From CBCPMX01 sp965120355 (GTDB lineage Bacteria; Bacillota; Clostridia; Oscillospirales; Oscillospiraceae), in contig CBCPMX010000045.1 of the NCBI GenBank assembly GCA_965120355.1, positions 1 to 47,674 on the forward strand: a stretch of 47,674 bases of DNA. Reading direction: 5' to 3'. A model generated the notes under the pieces. That model was not told where the DNA came from. It saw nothing but the letters and a program-made list of their open reading frames with translations, and did not search any database. The translations under genes were made by a program, and so were the position numbers. Within the stretch, counting starts at the first letter, position 1. Every line of letters starts with the position of its first letter. Below are positions 40,544-47,674 of the stretch, in pieces.

Positions 40544-40687
40544 ATGAAGAAAATTGGCTTAGGTATTGCAATATTGCTTTTTGCCATCGTAGTTTCTCTT
40601 TGTTCGTCAGGACTGGGAATGCTTGCGATTGGAATTGGCGTTCTAGGATTGATTTTTGCGGTCGTGGGATTTGTGGAGCGTAAGTAA
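40544..40687 (+). CDS. Small membrane protein, 47 aa
   Basis: Reads MKKIGLGIAILLFAIVVSL and continues as a second hydrophobic stretch, LGMLAIGIGVLGLIFAVVGF, ending VERK. The ribosome binding site AAAGGAGAGAG is strong. Two short helices joined by CSSG suggest a membrane hairpin. Proteins of this kind are common and uncharacterised. A TATACT box near 40485 may serve as a -10 site. Confidence 0.65.
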   Translation: MKKIGLGIAILLFAIVVSLCSSGLGMLAIGIGVLGLIFAVVGFVERK

Positions 40688-40718
40688 AATAATTTTTCAT
40701 TTCCCAAAGCAGCGCACA

Positions 40719-40963
40719 GTAAAATTCAATAAACTCCACCGCGAAGCAGAAGCGCAGGCGCGTTTAACCAGCAGGCCATGCCTGTCAGCGAAGTCGCACA
40801 GATGGTGGGACACAACAACGTCAGTAATTGCGATAAACGATATCGGAAGAAATACGGATCATTGAAACTGCTGCAAAAAGTCACGCGCCGGATCAATGCG
40901 CAGAAAACAGAGCTTATGAAACAGAAAGTACGGCAGTTCCCAGCCAAGGACTGCCGGCAATAA
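40719..40963 (+). pseudogene. Decayed AraC-family regulator fragment
   Basis: Two adjacent plus-strand frames together match the C-terminal helix-turn-helix of AraC-type proteins. In one, FNKLHREAEAQARLTS resembles the FNRLRLEEA-type helix. In the other, MPVSEVAQMVGHNNVSNCDK then RYRKKYGSLKLLQKV matches the recognition helix and Y-F-x-R-x-F-K-K region. A frameshift separates them. The sensor domain and the rest are absent. It is a relic downstream of the siderophore operon, where AraC regulators often sit. Confidence 0.6.
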
Positions 40964-41032
40964 GGCGGCGGACACCTCTGCGGGCAGGAACTTCTGGGCT
41001 GAGTCCGGCAGCGGCGCGGCTGCTGCCGATTC

Positions 41033-41060
41033 TTGCGTTTTGTACAATCTGTGATATAAT
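41033..41060 (+). promoter_or_regulatory. Sigma-A promoter for the ene-reductase
   Basis: TTGCGT at 41033-41038, a 16-base spacer and a perfect TATAAT at 41055-41060. The leader to the ATG at 41161 is about 95 bases. Confidence 0.7.
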
Positions 41061-41160
41061 GGTTGCAGCCCGTGGAGGACGCGGTCTCCCAGCGTTTGCG
41101 GGCCATCCCGGCGGCCTGAAAAAATAGAACAAACCATCACGATATCAGGAGGAATTTAAC

Positions 41161-43131
41161 ATGGCACATCCCAAGTATCCCCATATTTTTGAGCCCATCA
41201 AAATCGGCAATGTGGTGTTCAAAAACCGCATCTGGTCCGCGCCTGCCGGCGTCCATCTGCTGTATGGCAGAGAGGAGTATCCCTCTGACGCGGCGCTGAA
41301 ATATTATGCCGCCAAGGCAGCCGGCGGCGCCGCTGTCATTACATACTCTGCCCAGAACATGGATCTGGAGATGCCGTATGATCCTGTTCACGCCTGCGAA
41401 CGCATCGATCACTATGAGTCGCACCGCCATTGGCAGCGGCTGACCGATGCTATCCACTTCTATGATGCAAAGGCGTCCCTGGAGTTGCTGGCTTTCCAGT
41501 ACCACGGACACGATCATCAGGGCAATCTGATTACCTATTCCATCAACGGCGGCCCTGACCTGGCGGGCAATCCTACGGTGATGCTGACGCGGGACGCCAT
41601 GGAGGCCATTGCCAAGCGCTATGGGGATGTGGCGGAGGCCGCCCTCCAGTGCGGCTTTGATATGCTGCTGATTCACGGCGGCCACGGCCTGTGCCTGTCT
41701 CAATTTTACTCCCCTGTCCTAAACCGCCGCACCGATGAGTTCGGGGCCCAGACTCTGGAAAACCGGATGCGCTTTGCCGACATGATTCTCGATGCGATCC
41801 GGGAGCGGGTGGGCCGTAAGCTGCTCATTGAGTACCGCATTTCCGGCGATGAGCTGTGGCCTGATGGCCGGGGGTATCATCTGGAGGACTGCATCGACAT
41901 GGTGGAGCACATCCAGGACCGCATTGACATTGCCCATATCTCCACCGGCGCGTTCTACAACGGCACCGAAAACATCACCCATCCCACGGAATTCCTGGAT
42001 CACGGCTGCAACGCCAAATATGCCGCCGCCGTCAAGGCCAGCGGGCGTATCCGGATTCCGGTGCTAACCCTGGGCGCGTTCCAGGACGCGGATCTGATCG
42101 AGCAGACCCTGGCAGAAGGCAAGGCCGACATGGTGGCCATGGCCCGGGGCCTGATTTCCGACGCCCAGCGCCCCAATAAGTTCTTTGAGGGCAGGGAAGA
42201 GGATGTGATTCCCTGTATTCGCTGCTTCCACTGCCTGGACTACAACCGGGCGCCCTCCTTCGCTTGCTCGGTGAACCCCACTGTGGGCAGAGAGAAGTTC
42301 CTGAAGATGATCGCGCCGGAAAAGGCGGGAGAACCCAAAAATGTAGTGGTCATTGGTGGCGGCCCGGCAGGTATGCAGGCGGCCATTACCGCCACACAGC
42401 GGGGGCATAAAGTCATCCTGCTGGAGAAGGCCGATCATCTGGGCGGTAAGCTGGTCTTTTCTGAGCAGGTTCCGTTCAAGCATGACCTGTGCCGCTTCAT
42501 GCGCTATCAGATTCGTCAGTTGGAAAAGCTGGGAGTGGATGTGCGGCTGAATACCGAGGCGACGCCGGCATCTGTGGCTGCCATGAAGCCTGATGCCGTG
42601 ATCTCCGCCGTAGGCGCCGACGCCTTTATCCTCCCGGTCCCCGGCGTGGACGGCGACAACGTCCTCACTGCCGAGGAGGCCTATGGCCGGGTGAAAGCCG
42701 GCCAGCCCCTGGGTGAAAACCTGGTGGTACTGGGCGGTGGCCTGGTGGGCTGCGAGACGGGCCTGTTCCTGGCCACTGAAACCGGAAGAAAGGTCACAAT
42801 TCTGGAGATGCTTCCGGAGGTGGCCACCGACGAGATGTACCTGACCCGGGACGCCCTGCTGGACCGGCTGAAGGCCCACACCACTGTCATCACCAAGGCC
42901 CGCTACACCGGCATCACCGCCCAAGGCGTCACCTATGTAGACGGCGACGGACAAGAGCATACCGTGGCCTGCGACAATGTGGTGCTGTCTGCCGGTATGC
43001 GGGCCCGTCAGGATTTGGCGGAGTCCTTCCGGGGTATTGCGCCCTTCTTTGTGGTCATTGGCGACGCCGACAAGCCCTCCAATGTCCGCAACGCCACCCG
43101 CACCGGCTACGACGCGGCTGTACGGCTGTAA
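41161..43131 (+). CDS. Old yellow enzyme-type NADH:flavin oxidoreductase / ene-reductase
   Basis: 656 aa. It has the two-part layout of 2,4-dienoyl-CoA reductase and BaiCD/BaiH-like enzymes. An FMN barrel (about 1-345) precedes a 4Fe-4S cluster motif (CIRCFHC...ACSVNP, near 352-370). An FAD/NAD(P) domain follows, with GGGPAGMQAA near 399-408 and the second dinucleotide fold VVLGGGLVGCE near 520. These reduce C=C bonds next to carbonyls. The loop after strand 4 reads IHGGHGLCLSQFYSP, where related enzymes usually have G-Y; the missing tyrosine may alter proton donation. The ATG at 41161 follows AGGAGG. The substrate is unknown; it converges with the NTF2-like genes. Confidence 0.92.
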   Translation: MAHPKYPHIFEPIKIGNVVFKNRIWSAPAGVHLLYGREEYPSDAALKYYAAKAAGGAAVITYSAQNMDLEMPYDPVHACERIDHYESHRHWQRLTDAIHFYDAKASLELLAFQYHGHDHQGNLITYSINGGPDLAGNPTVMLTRDAMEAIAKRYGDVAEAALQCGFDMLLIHGGHGLCLSQFYSPVLNRRTDEFGAQTLENRMRFADMILDAIRERVGRKLLIEYRISGDELWPDGRGYHLEDCIDMVEHIQDRIDIAHISTGAFYNGTENITHPTEFLDHGCNAKYAAAVKASGRIRIPVLTLGAFQDADLIEQTLAEGKADMVAMARGLISDAQRPNKFFEGREEDVIPCIRCFHCLDYNRAPSFACSVNPTVGREKFLKMIAPEKAGEPKNVVVIGGGPAGMQAAITATQRGHKVILLEKADHLGGKLVFSEQVPFKHDLCRFMRYQIRQLEKLGVDVRLNTEATPASVAAMKPDAVISAVGADAFILPVPGVDGDNVLTAEEAYGRVKAGQPLGENLVVLGGGLVGCETGLFLATETGRKVTILEMLPEVATDEMYLTRDALLDRLKAHTTVITKARYTGITAQGVTYVDGDGQEHTVACDNVVLSAGMRARQDLAESFRGIAPFFVVIGDADKPSNVRNATRTGYDAAVRL

Positions 43132-43181
43132 CTGCCGGAGCGCGGAAAATTTCCGGATAGCATACCGGTCAATAGAAATGT

Positions 43182-43217
43182 GCCCCCTGACGCGGCTCAG
43201 CTGCCGCGTCAGGGGGC
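43182..43217. terminator. Terminator between ene-reductase and NTF2-like genes
   Basis: A perfect 15-pair GC-rich stem (43182-43196 with 43203-43217) with a six-base loop, followed by TGGTGTTTTGATT on the plus strand. It also ends the convergent operon. Confidence 0.88.
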
Positions 43218-43253
43218 TGGTGTTTTGATTCGGAATTTCTTTAGGGGAAGCGG

Positions 43254-44066
43254 TCAGTCTTCCAAAAGGTCGCCGCCATAGGCCCGGTTCTGGGGCAGAA
43301 TGGTGTCGAAGTTGTTGTACCCGACTGAATAGGAATTCTCGTCGTCCATGTGTGCGTAGGGCTTGGGCGGATCCACGGTATGCTGAACGGTCTGCCACAT
43401 AGTCCACTCCCGGTGTTTGGTCTCCCGGTCGGTGCGTTTGGGACCATGGTCCGCGTTGTCCGGTGCGCTCTGGGGACCTAAGGGGCCGCCGCTCTTGCAG
43501 CGCTCATACATGGTACGGGCCCAGTTTTCCTTGTCCAGACTGCCGGCGATGTCAGGGCAAACCTGTTCATGGGCCCACCACCACTTACCGCCGGAGTAGA
43601 CAAAGTCGGAGCCATAGCGCTCCCACAGCCAACCGCCGCTGCGGTGCTGGCCGTCCCGGCCGAACCGGTTCATCATGGTACCGGGGGTGAGGTACCAGCT
43701 TCTGGCGCTCAGGCCATCGTCGGCGACTTCGATCACCGGGGAGGCCAGCACATGACTGGCGCCCCAGTAGGTGGAGCGGCGGTCGTGGCCGTCCCGTTCG
43801 TGGCCAAACCAGCCGGCGAAGCGGGCGGTGCCGAACATGTCGTCAGCGTCCTGGCCGCAGTGGGCCTGGAACATCTCTTCATAGCCCACGAGGCGCCCCC
43901 AGCCGTGGCCCCAGGTGGTGTCTGTAGAGCGCAGCCAGAAGACGCCGTATTCTTCCCGGCCAAAGTTGACTCCGTGGAGATAGGCATGGCGGCCTTTCAG
44001 CTCTTCGACCATCTGGCCGGCCGCCACATTGTGGATTCTTTGCGATCTTGTGAGGTTGGTATTCAT
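43254..44066 (-). CDS. NTF2/SnoaL-like protein, third of three paralogues
   Basis: 270 aa. It shares with the next two genes VIEVADDGLSARSWY and the GGKWWWAHEQ motif near the end of the fold, and starts with a helix and FWLRSTDTTWG. NTF2/SnoaL folds form a cone-shaped hydrophobic pocket and include BaiE-type bile acid dehydratases, ketosteroid isomerases and polyketide cyclases. The last quarter (PLGPQSAPDNADH..., about residues 195-270) is an extended tail not seen in simple family members. It is separated from the preceding gene by 15 bases. Substrate and catalytic residues are not identified. Confidence 0.78.
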   Translation of the reverse strand: MNTNLTRSQRIHNVAAGQMVEELKGRHAYLHGVNFGREEYGVFWLRSTDTTWGHGWGRLVGYEEMFQAHCGQDADDMFGTARFAGWFGHERDGHDRRSTYWGASHVLASPVIEVADDGLSARSWYLTPGTMMNRFGRDGQHRSGGWLWERYGSDFVYSGGKWWWAHEQVCPDIAGSLDKENWARTMYERCKSGGPLGPQSAPDNADHGPKRTDRETKHREWTMWQTVQHTVDPPKPYAHMDDENSYSVGYNNFDTILPQNRAYGGDLLED

Positions 44067-44081
44067 GTGCCGGCTTCTTTC

Positions 44082-44858
44082 TCAAATAATGCGGTCATAG
44101 TATTTCTTGCCCACACGGCCGCGGGGACCGTAGCCCTCTTCCTCTTCGTAGGTGCGGTAGGGGGCGGGCATATCCCAGTAAATATACTCCCATCCAAAGA
44201 TATCGTCATAGACGTCAAAGGGCTTGGTGGGATTGCCGTGGTGACGGGTAAAAGCGGCTGCTTCCTCCGGCGGCAGGAAGCGCGGCAGATCGCCATAGGC
44301 TTTGCCGGCCTCAATGGAAAAGTCATGCTGCCAGATCAGGTGCCAGATCTTCCAGTCTTCGCCCTCCTTGATAAACTCGATAAAACACAGGGCAATCTCA
44401 AAATAGGATTTGGAAGAACCGTCGGGCTTGCCGGTGGCGTCCATGCCCACATCATAGCAAAGATAGCGGGCGGTTTGTCCGTCGTCGGCGATGTAAAGCA
44501 ACGGTGTGGTGCAATCGTGCAAGGTGGTTTTGCCCAGGCCCAGATCCGCGCCGGTGTAGCCTTTTTCGGGGCGGGCGTCCTGAAATGCCTTCAGGTCAGT
44601 CTTGCACTCGTCTTCGTACTGCTCCACAAAATGGCGGACGACCTCGTCCATGCCCACATAAAACCCGTTGTTCACGCCGAAGGACGCATCGCGCTGGTTG
44701 TGGGTCTTCTGTACCCAATATTTGTCCAGCGCTTCCCGCCGTTCACCGTTGGACCAGGCGTACATAAAGCGGGCGGCCATATCCTGGAGAAGTTCCTTTT
44801 CCCACATGCGGACGATATATTCGTCATCCGTGTAGACTTTCTTGTGCTCTTTGTACAT
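44082..44858 (-). CDS. NTF2/SnoaL-like protein, second of three paralogues
   Basis: 258 aa. Start is one of two adjacent ATGs (44858 chosen, 44861 possible), after AGGAGG. Domain features are YIADDGQTARYLCYDVGM, then CFIEFIKEGEDWKIWHLIWQHDF, which match its neighbours. It begins with YTDDEYIVRMWEKELLQDMAARFMY and DASFGVNNGFYVGMDEVVRHF, the two opening helices and the first strand. The strand-loop GVNNGFYVGM is nearly the same as GVNEGWYVGP in the first paralogue. The C-terminal part (YIYWDMPAPYRTYEEEEGYG) is acidic. It is probably a ligand-binding or lyase/isomerase protein. Confidence 0.78.
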   Translation of the reverse strand: MYKEHKKVYTDDEYIVRMWEKELLQDMAARFMYAWSNGERREALDKYWVQKTHNQRDASFGVNNGFYVGMDEVVRHFVEQYEDECKTDLKAFQDARPEKGYTGADLGLGKTTLHDCTTPLLYIADDGQTARYLCYDVGMDATGKPDGSSKSYFEIALCFIEFIKEGEDWKIWHLIWQHDFSIEAGKAYGDLPRFLPPEEAAAFTRHHGNPTKPFDVYDDIFGWEYIYWDMPAPYRTYEEEEGYGPRGRVGKKYYDRII

Positions 44859-44872
44859 CATGCATCCTCCTC

Positions 44873-45598
44873 TCATATGCCATAGCTGAATGTGCTGGCA
44901 AACGTTTCGTAGGGTTCGGGGACCTTCGGAGATTTGGTGAAGGGACGGTCCGTGTAATAGTTCTCCATCAGCACGGTCTTGACCGTCGGCTCCGGCATAT
45001 GGAAGGAAGCCATATCGGCGTAGGCGGCAATCTCCGGGAACTTTTCCGGCTCAGTGCCGAACGGTGTGCCGCACTGCACATCCACGTTCCGCAGCCACTG
45101 CATGTGCCAAATCTTCCACTGCCCGTCCTCCAGGACAAAGTCTGCTGCAGCCCAGCCGAAAGGCCAATAGGCAATGGGGCCGGATGTCGTGATCTTGTTA
45201 TAGGAGCCGCGGATGTTGAAGATAGCCTTGGCGGTCTGCCCGTCATCGGCAATTTCGATCACGTGGGAGTCCATGGGAATATAGCTGATGGCGCCCACGC
45301 CTTTGCATTCCTCTTCGGAGAGGTTTTCCAGTTTCTCCGGGAAGTCCTTTTGGACACACTTGGAGGCCAAGACAATTTCCTCATCCAGGGCCTTGTAATA
45401 GCCTGATACAGCCTCAGGCCCCACATACCAACCCTCGTTGACGCCAAGACAGACGTCGTCCCGATGGCTCCAATACCGGGCGTAGATCTCGCCCTCTTCG
45501 CGAACGGCATAGTCCGCGGAAATACGGCCCATGAGGTTGCGGATGTCGCGCCGCCACTCCAGGCGTTCCAGCATGGCGTCGGGATACAGTTTTTGCAT
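44873..45598 (-). CDS. NTF2/SnoaL-like protein, first of three paralogues
   Basis: 241 aa. The ATG at 45598 follows AGGAGGTAG. Typical segments are RRDIRNLMGRISADYAVREEGEIY, GVNEGWYVGPEAVSGYYKAL, VIEIADDGQTAKAIFNIRGSY and FVLEDGQWKIWHMQWLR. The final one is close to the IDGQWYIL-type ending of BaiE. It heads the three-gene operon, which diverges from the LysR gene, so LysR probably controls it. Whether all three act together as a complex or serially on one substrate is unknown. Confidence 0.8.
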   Translation of the reverse strand: MQKLYPDAMLERLEWRRDIRNLMGRISADYAVREEGEIYARYWSHRDDVCLGVNEGWYVGPEAVSGYYKALDEEIVLASKCVQKDFPEKLENLSEEECKGVGAISYIPMDSHVIEIADDGQTAKAIFNIRGSYNKITTSGPIAYWPFGWAAADFVLEDGQWKIWHMQWLRNVDVQCGTPFGTEPEKFPEIAAYADMASFHMPEPTVKTVLMENYYTDRPFTKSPKVPEPYETFASTFSYGI

Positions 45599-45626
45599 GC
45601 GTATCTACCTCCTGCTTGTTGTATTG

Positions 45627-45675
45627 CCCGCTCTGCACCGGCATTTCTAACACAGAGCGGGTCTCGATGTATCGA
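45627..45675. promoter_or_regulatory. Hairpin and palindrome in the divergent control region
   Basis: CCCGCTCTG (45627-45635) pairs with CAGAGCGGG (45653-45661) and TCGATGTATCGA (45664-45675) is an inverted repeat with a two-base centre. They lie upstream of the first NTF2-like gene. The palindrome may be a LysR-type half-site array, but the T-N11-A pattern is not strictly met. Confidence 0.4.
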
Positions 45676-45757
45676 CTTATTTTCATGATATCGCAAAGGG
45701 GAACCGATGTAAAACGGGAAAATCGCACTTCTTCTGTGCGCAAAACGCACAACAGCC

Positions 45758-45786
45758 TTGCGGGTGGCAGGATGGCGTGTTACAAT
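45758..45786 (+). promoter_or_regulatory. Sigma-A promoter for the LysR gene
   Basis: TTGCGG at 45758-45763, a 17-base spacer and TACAAT at 45781-45786, 33 bases before the start codon. Confidence 0.6.
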
Positions 45787-45819
45787 AGCAGTAGCAACCC
45801 GGCAGGGAGGAGAAAGCGG

Positions 45820-46674
45820 ATGACTCTGGAGCAGATTCAATACTTTGTGACCAGCGCCGAGAGCGGGAGTTTTTCTGCCGCGGCAAAGCAGCTGTACGTC
45901 AGTCACTCTTCCGTGAGCCGCGGTGTCGGCGCCCTGGAGCGGGAACTGGGTACGCTCCTTCTGGTGCGCGGCCAGCGGAGCCTGCGCTGTACCCCTGCCG
46001 GCGAAGTCTTTTTGCGGCAGGGCAAAGAGTTTTTGCAACAGGCAGTACGGCTAAAAGACTCTGTGGCCAACTACCGATCCTGCCAGCACTTACAGTTTGT
46101 CAGCATTGGCGTGTATATGCCTCGATTTTACGGACTCCTGCGCCGGTTCCGGGAGGCGCATCCGGAGATCGAACTGGTGATGGAGCAGACGGATCTGGTG
46201 ACTGCTGTGGAGAAGCTTCGCTGTGGGAGTGCAGATCTTGTTCTCAGCTTTTCCTACTCCTGGCCGCAGGACGCAGCATTTGACTGCCTGATGGTGGAAC
46301 GCGGGCGATTTTGTGCGCTGGTGTCCCAGGAACACCGCTTTTCGAAACGGCCGTTCCTGACACGGGAGGAGCTGGCGGACTGTCCGGAATTGTTGGGAGA
46401 GAATCCCTTCCGGACGGACCATGACCGGCCGGAAAATGCGCCTCAGGACATCCAGTCCATCATTTTGCAGATCAAGGCCGGCAATGGCGTCACCGTGCTG
46501 CCGGAGCACGCCGCCGCAGAGTTTGGCAATGGCTGCGTACAGCTGCCCATCCGCGGGCCGGTGGAGGAGTATCAGCTGCTGCTGGGTTGGCGGCGAGAGA
46601 ATGCCTCCGCTGCGCTGGGAGCCGCCGTGGCGTTTTTCCGCGCCCACCTGGGAACGAAGGCGGATAAAGGCTGA
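45820..46674 (+). CDS. LysR-type transcriptional regulator
   Basis: 284 aa. The N-terminal winged helix-turn-helix reads MTLEQIQYFVTSAESGSFSA, AAKQLYVSHSSVSRGVGALE and then RELGTLLLVRG; the typical LysR helix ends here. The effector-binding domain (about residues 88-284) follows, with LQFVSIGVY and AGNGVTVLPEHAA. It diverges from the NTF2-like operon, the usual arrangement for a regulator of a neighbouring catabolic operon. The ATG follows GGGAGGAG. The effector is unknown but likely a substrate of the pathway. Confidence 0.93.
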   Translation: MTLEQIQYFVTSAESGSFSAAAKQLYVSHSSVSRGVGALERELGTLLLVRGQRSLRCTPAGEVFLRQGKEFLQQAVRLKDSVANYRSCQHLQFVSIGVYMPRFYGLLRRFREAHPEIELVMEQTDLVTAVEKLRCGSADLVLSFSYSWPQDAAFDCLMVERGRFCALVSQEHRFSKRPFLTREELADCPELLGENPFRTDHDRPENAPQDIQSIILQIKAGNGVTVLPEHAAAEFGNGCVQLPIRGPVEEYQLLLGWRRENASAALGAAVAFFRAHLGTKADKG

Positions 46675-46970
46675 GGGACGGGACCGGCGTCAGATGCAGG
46701 CCGTTGTCCCAGGGTACCATCGGAATGAAAATTTTGCTGCACGCTGCGGCCCGGTTCGCAGACCATCTTGGGACGGCGTGCCTGGCATGTTTTCACGCAG
46801 GGACGGCCGTTGGAAACTAGGGAAATGAGGGATCCATGCGGTGCAGAGCTCTGGCAAGATGAGCGGCTGCTTCTGCTGCATTCGGCGATTTGCGCAGGAT
46901 TTTCTAAAAATACTGCTGCCGTATGCCTGGGCATGGAAAAGAAGCATTTCAAATTTCTTGTTTGGTATGG
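46675..46970 (+). other. Intergenic, nothing recognised
   Basis: About 300 bases without a supported gene. Weak frames are seen, but they lack ribosome binding sites. Confidence 0.4.
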
Positions 46971-46976
46971 TATACT
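46971..46976 (+). promoter_or_regulatory. Extended -10 box before the aldo/keto reductase
   Basis: TATACT preceded by TG one base upstream (TGGTATACT), about 48 bases before the ATG; no strong -35 is present. Confidence 0.4.
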
Positions 46977-47024
46977 CATTAAAAATGTGCTGCTGTTGGA
47001 CAGTGCAGAATTGGAGGCTGCCTA

Positions 47025-47674
47025 ATGAAATATACGAAATTGGGAAATTCGGAATTGCGCGTTTCCCGCATTTGTATGGGCTGTATGGGCTTTGGCGATG
47101 CCCAAAACGGCCAGCACAGCTGGACTCTGGACGAAGCGCATTCCCGTCAGATGATCCGGCGTGGGTTGGAATTGGGGGTCAATTTCTTCGACACGGCCAT
47201 CAGTTATCAAAGCGGGACCAGCGAACAATATTTGGGCCGTGCATTGCGGGACTATGCCAACCGGGATGAAGTGATTGTGGCAACAAAGTTCCTTCCCCGT
47301 ACCAATGCGGAAATCGAAGCCGGTGTTTCCGGGCAGGCACATATCCGGCGAATGTTGGAGAAAAGCCTGCAAAATCTGGGCATGGACCATGTAGATCTCT
47401 ATATTTATCACATGTGGGATTATCAGACGCCGCTCTATGACATTATGGACGGCTTGAACCAGCTGGTACAGGCGGGCAAGGCCCGCTATATCGGCATTTC
47501 CAACTGTTTTGCATGGCAGCTGTGTAAGGCCAATGCCCTGGCGGAGCGGGAAGGGTTTGCGAAGTTTATCTCGGTTCAGGGCCACTATAACCTGATTTTC
47601 CGAGAAGAAGAACGGGAAATGGCGCCGTTCTGCCAGGAAGAGCACATTGCTATGACACCATACAGCGCGCTGGC
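47025..47674 (+). CDS. Aldo/keto reductase, 3' truncated by the window
   Basis: 216 codons seen. The ATG at 47025 follows GGAGG by eight bases. It is a NAD(P)H-dependent oxidoreductase with a TIM barrel. The catalytic tetrad can be found in NFFDTAISYQSG (D and Y), VATKFLP (K) and VDLYIYHMWD (H). The segments KARYIGISNCFAWQL and QGHYNLIFREEE continue the barrel. It resembles YhdN/Gsp69-like and AKR11 to AKR13 enzymes. It is next to the LysR and NTF2-like genes and may belong to the same pathway. The C-terminal cofactor loop is not in the window. Confidence 0.92.
   Translation, partial: MKYTKLGNSELRVSRICMGCMGFGDAQNGQHSWTLDEAHSRQMIRRGLELGVNFFDTAISYQSGTSEQYLGRALRDYANRDEVIVATKFLPRTNAEIEAGVSGQAHIRRMLEKSLQNLGMDHVDLYIYHMWDYQTPLYDIMDGLNQLVQAGKARYIGISNCFAWQLCKANALAEREGFAKFISVQGHYNLIFREEEREMAPFCQEEHIAMTPYSAL

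Noticed and set aside
1..47674. CRISPR arrays, tRNA or rRNA genes and insertion sequences
   Set aside because: I scanned for direct repeats with regular spacers, tRNA-like cloverleaves and transposase signatures and found none that hold up by eye.

Overview
The window looks like chromosome from a GC-rich Gram-positive anaerobe of the class Clostridia, most likely an Oscillospiraceae gut commensal of the Flavonifractor, Lawsonibacter, Intestinimonas or Oscillibacter kind. The reasons are strong AGGAGG ribosome binding sites, consensus sigma-A promoters with 17-base spacers, lipobox lipoproteins, an SLH-anchored surface protein, a YqeG phosphatase, a CD1247-N-type acidic zinc-ribbon protein and a transketolase split into two subunits. 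This placement is inference from gene content. I see no rRNA, tRNA, CRISPR array, intact insertion sequence or prophage.

Bases 1-9.3 kb hold a beta-propeller-like lipoprotein, then a 149-base palindromic element that resembles a MITE. After that come two minus-strand clusters. One is prfA, a decayed nucleoside phosphorylase, sua5, coaE and an M18 aminopeptidase. The other is an M20 peptidase, rlmA and a GNAT acetyltransferase. Bases 9.4-21 kb are mostly housekeeping: two small unknown genes, galM with the split transketolase, an HD protein, a DUF2500 protein, yqeG with an M24 peptidase, efp, a zinc-ribbon protein, an ASCH protein and a CNNM/CorC-type transporter with a long leader.

A MATE transporter at 21.2 kb is preceded by a consensus promoter and a terminator hairpin that carries thiamine-riboswitch signature sequences. 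This resembles the HMP-PP (thiS-motif) class, in which the aptamer lies inside the terminator.

Bases 22.8-35.4 kb look like one long minus-strand operon. Its order is an ABC ATPase, a large S-layer-homology protein, an acidic-linker solute-binding lipoprotein, two FecCD permeases, a DUF58/DUF4129/MoxR module and a divergent MoeA. A roughly 400-base leader ending in an attenuator hairpin precedes it. Facing away from it, 36.2-40.2 kb encodes a second, complete FecCD-type importer (permease, permease, ATPase, binding protein) behind DtxR-like inverted repeats. The window therefore holds two metal-chelate or corrinoid importers back to back, only one of them with a candidate cell-wall-anchored receptor.

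Bases 41-47.7 kb form an accessory catabolic island. It has an old-yellow-enzyme ene-reductase, three tandem NTF2/SnoaL-like paralogues, a divergent LysR regulator and a truncated aldo/keto reductase. The combination of enone reductase, BaiE-like fold and AKR recalls bile-acid and steroid dehydroxylation pathways, but the substrate is unknown.
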